NCBI GenBank assembly: GCA_946998935.1
Contig: CAMQBE010000020.1
Coordinates: forward strand, 1 to 8,447
Origin: an uncultured Mycoplasma sp.
Lineage (GTDB): Bacteria; Bacillota_I; Bacilli_A; Mycoplasmatales; Metamycoplasmataceae
DNA length: 8,447 nt
Direction: 5' to 3'
Both the position numbers and the translations under genes were made by a program. Every line of letters starts with the position of its first letter. Position 1 is the stretch's first letter. The notes under the pieces are model-generated. The model saw only the letters and a list, made by a program, of their open reading frames with translations, was not told the DNA's origin and made no database searches. Positions 6,802 through 8,447 of the stretch are shown piece by piece.

Positions 6802-7301
6802 AATAAATTATTTACATAGGGAAGAAAATCGATGATACCTGGATAAGTTAATTCGATTTTGCTACCTATGTTTTTTATTTCTTCATAACTAAGCGATTTC
6901 TTCATGTTAGTAGCTAATATATCAGCTTCTACTATATAAAACTCATCGTGTAAAGCGAAAAAGATAATAAAGAAACCTAAACCATGATTTTGGATAATAT
7001 CTAGAAGATATTTCATTTGGTGAGCTTTGATATTGCTTGCTGGAAGACGATCTTCATTAATACTTTTAGCTTCAAAAGCTACAAATTTTCCATTGTAGCA
7101 TCCTATGTAATCTACTGTGCTTTTCTTGTAAATATAAGCATCTTCAACTTTTTTGATTTCATTTTTATTCAAAAATGTATCTACTTTTTTGAACTTAATT
7201 GGTAATCCCTTCTTTTCAATAAAAGCAATTTTGTTCTTTCAATAATAATCAACGCTTTGGTTGATAATTTGTTCTAATAACATTCCTCGATTTTTATTCA
7301 T
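6798..7301 (-). CDS. recU: Holliday junction resolvase RecU
   Basis: A 167-aa nuclease that cleaves four-way junctions during recombination and repair, the Firmicute/Mollicute counterpart of RuvC. The N-terminal family block NRGMLLEQIIN is at residues 4-14. The metal-binding active site reads D64 (STVDYIG), then E77 and K79 in FEAKS, with the 13-residue D-to-E spacing known from Bacillus RecU; a conserved HQ follows at 94-95. The long basic N-terminal extension of the Bacillus protein is missing, which accounts for the shorter length. TGA at codon 21 is Trp. ATG 7301 is chosen because it begins directly before the RGM block; its ribosome binding site (GAAG) is weak. The last ~25 codons overlap the HU terminator hairpin. 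An upstream terminator separates it from the surface-protein genes, so it needs its own promoter, which I could not place. Confidence 0.93.
6814..6876 (+). terminator. Two-part long hairpin and T run, likely terminator of the HU gene
   Basis: ACATAGG (6814-6820) pairs perfectly with CCTATGT (6865-6871), and AAAATCGA (6825-6832) with TCGATTTT (6853-6860). A 4x4 internal loop separates the two stems and the apical loop is 20 bases. A run of six or more T follows on the plus strand only, so the terminator works in the direction of the HU gene. It lies wholly within the recU coding sequence on the other strand. Confidence 0.65.
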
Positions 7302-7334
7302 ATCTTCATTTATTTATTTTTTAAAAAATGGCGT

Positions 7335-7363
7335 AAAAAAAAGACAAAATTATCACTTTTGCC
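7335..7363 (-). terminator. Intrinsic terminator of the surface-protein genes
   Basis: Read on the minus strand, GGCAAAA pairs with TTTTGTC (7 bp, one G-U) around a 7-base loop, followed by eight T. It begins about 30 bases after the stop of the 218-aa membrane protein gene. The 14-base palindrome ATTTTTTAAAAAAT at 7316-7329 lies just beyond it, ahead of recU. Confidence 0.8.
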
Positions 7364-7393
7364 TTATTTTTAGAACAATTTTGATAATTGTTT

Positions 7394-8050
7394 TTAGTTA
7401 TTTCCTGCTCCGCTTGAAAATTGATTAAATGTTTCGGTAGGATTAAGTGTTGATTTTTTCTTAGTTTTAACTACCACGAAAGCAATTACACCACCCACTA
7501 CAAGTAATACAAGCACGGCAATACCAATACCTATTTTAGCTTTTGGTGTTAATCATGTTTCAGGTTCTTTAAATACTTCAAGAAATCCTTGAGCATATTC
7601 ATCATTTAAATCTTTGGCTGCACTAAGAGGTAGATTTTTATCTTTATTTGCTATTAGTTTATCTAAAGCGGCCCTAAATTTTTTAGCTCCTTCAGTTTTT
7701 TCACTTTCTTTTTTAACTAAGCCTTTTCAAAATTCTTCGCCATCTTTAATGTTTCCAAAATATTTATGCATTTCATTATATAGCTTGATATAGTCATTTT
7801 TAACTTTGCTTTTGTCATCACTATTTGCTGTGTCATACTTGCCTGTCCAATAAGTTTTTTGAGCATCATTGCATCCTGGATCAGTATATTTACTTTTATC
7901 ATCATCAACGCCAGGAATGTCGTTTAAGAATCTGCTGTTAACTTGTAAAGTTTTATTTTTATTTTGCATTGTAGTAGCACAAATTGTTGGTGTTGCAATT
8001 GCTACAGCTGAGGTGCTAAGTAAAGCGCCTAGAAATATTTTTTTATTCAT
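7394..8050 (-). CDS. Probable surface protein with signal peptide and C-terminal membrane anchor
   Basis: I do not recognise a named family. The 218-aa product begins with a typical signal peptide (two Lys, then a hydrophobic stretch to about residue 20, cleavage plausible near 19-25). The ectodomain (about 27-168) is hydrophilic and Lys/Asp-rich, probably helical. A strongly hydrophobic segment at 172-194 (IGIGIAVLVLLVVGGVIAF) is followed by a KTKKK stop-transfer and a 20-residue tail ending in Asn. This is a type I topology: exported domain outside, short tail inside. Cys24 is preceded by TI rather than a usual lipobox residue, so a lipoprotein is unlikely. W108 and W166 are TGA; W68 is TGG. 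The start ATG is one base after the upstream reading frame ends, with AAGAAGG ahead of it, which points to coupled translation. Confidence 0.8.
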
Positions 8051-8051
8051 G

Positions 8052-8186
8052 TTATTTACCTTCTTGAGTAAATGGGTTATTGTTAGCATCAGCTTTTGTT
8101 CTTTTACTTTTCATAAGTAATTTATAACCTAGATAGCCTAAACCACCTAAAACTAAAAGTGCAATTATTATACCGGTAGCGATTTT
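8052..8186 (-). pseudogene. Cut-off membrane-anchor module of the upstream surface protein
   Basis: In the same frame as the preceding sequence but after a TAA, 44 codons remain open. They encode a hydrophobic segment (KIATGIIIALLVLGGLGYL), basic residues KLLMKSKR and a polar tail ending NPFTQEGK. This is the same anchor architecture as in the neighbouring 218-aa protein. No credible start codon with a ribosome binding site lies at its beginning. The frame ends one base before the next gene's ATG, as expected for an operon gene read to this point. It is best seen as the detached 3' end of the gene at 8187-8447. Confidence 0.65.
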
Positions 8187-8447
8187 TTATTTTTTAGCTT
8201 TAGCTTTATCTTCAGTTGAGCGAGCTAAAACATCTTTCATATCATCATCTAAAAGCTTAACTAAAGCGTCTTTTTCGCTTTCAGCTAAATTTAATTCTTT
8301 AGCCTTAGTTTCACAAGTTGTAATGTCATTTTCTAATTTAGTTATTGCTTCAGGTTTATCAACTTTTTTCTTTGCATATTCTTTAGCATCAACAATTTTG
8401 CCTTTTAAGCTACGGATAATTTTGTTGTATTCTAAAGCTTGATTAAT
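8187..8447 (-). CDS. Surface protein ectodomain, 5' end outside the window, stops before its anchor
   Basis: The last 86 residues of a protein whose start lies beyond the right edge. They are hydrophilic and very rich in Lys, Glu, Asp, Leu and Ala, with a heptad-like spacing suggesting helix or coiled coil (ITKLENDITTCETKAKELNL region, one Cys). The end is DKAKAKK and a TAA at 8187-8189. A membrane segment follows in the same frame (see 8052-8186). As written, the product would be exported but not anchored, provided the unseen N-terminus carries a signal peptide. An A-to-T change in a Lys codon within an A-rich tract would explain the stop. Whether this is a true mutation, a strain variant or a sequencing error cannot be decided here. 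Confidence 0.65.
   Translation of the reverse strand: MNQALEYNKIIRSLKGKIVDAKEYAKKKVDKPEAITKLENDITTCETKAKELNLAESEKDALVKLLDDDMKDVLARSTEDKAKAKK

Noticed and set aside
7017..7205. Plus-strand open frame opposite recU
   Set aside because: The minus-strand frame has the full RecU active site; this one has none and is a shadow.
7717..7908. Second minus-strand frame within the 218-aa protein gene
   Set aside because: Out of frame with the signal peptide and anchor; Met/Lys-rich noise.
7977..7983. Lipobox and Cys24 acylation in the 218-aa protein
   Set aside because: The residues before Cys are P-T-I, not a typical lipobox, and a C-terminal membrane helix already provides an anchor.
7869..8120. Plus-strand open frame opposite the surface-protein genes
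   Set aside because: It is the reverse of a signal peptide and spans the boundary of two minus-strand genes; its hydrophobicity is a by-product.
1..8447. CRISPR array, insertion sequence or phage module
   Set aside because: No regularly spaced direct repeats, no transposase or integrase frame, and no terminal inverted repeats flanking a gene were seen.

Overview
This window comes from a Mollicute (Mycoplasma-type genome). The DNA is very AT-rich, and several genes that are plainly intact read through TGA as tryptophan (translation table 4): the MATE transporter, dnaJ, der, recU and a membrane protein. The MATE gene even has two consecutive TGA codons inside a conserved motif. I cannot fix the species from the sequence alone.

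Layout, left to right. Positions 1-281 are AT-rich non-coding DNA with inverted repeats and a minus-strand terminator. A 599-codon MATE-family transporter gene lies on the minus strand (282-2081). After a 356-base non-coding stretch comes tRNA-Thr(GGT) on the minus strand (2438-2513). It is divergent from dnaJ (2607-3746, plus), whose promoter carries a CIRCE-like operator for the heat-shock repressor HrcA. Then follow, on the plus strand, an unrecognised 153-aa protein gene (3866-4327), the pair cmk-der (4394-6368, one base apart) and an HU-type DNA-binding protein gene (6526-6801). recU (Holliday-junction resolvase, minus, 6798-7301) converges on the HU gene so that their stop codons overlap. 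The right end holds two tandem minus-strand genes for surface proteins: one complete (7394-8050), and one that enters from beyond the window and is cut by an in-frame TAA just before its membrane anchor (8052-8447).

Functionally this is mostly housekeeping: protein folding (DnaJ), CMP/dCMP phosphorylation (Cmk), ribosome assembly (Der), nucleoid structure (HU) and recombination (RecU). The order cmk-der-HU is, from memory, the same order as in Bacillus, so it looks like a retained Firmicute arrangement. The variable material is at the right edge (surface proteins) and perhaps the MATE gene.

I found no CRISPR array, insertion sequence, phage module or clear new system. The signals most worth a second look are the nonsense codon that separates an ectodomain from its membrane anchor, a long two-part terminator hairpin for the HU gene embedded in the recU coding sequence, and the apparent leaderless promoter of dnaJ whose -35 and -10 regions coincide with the two arms of CIRCE.
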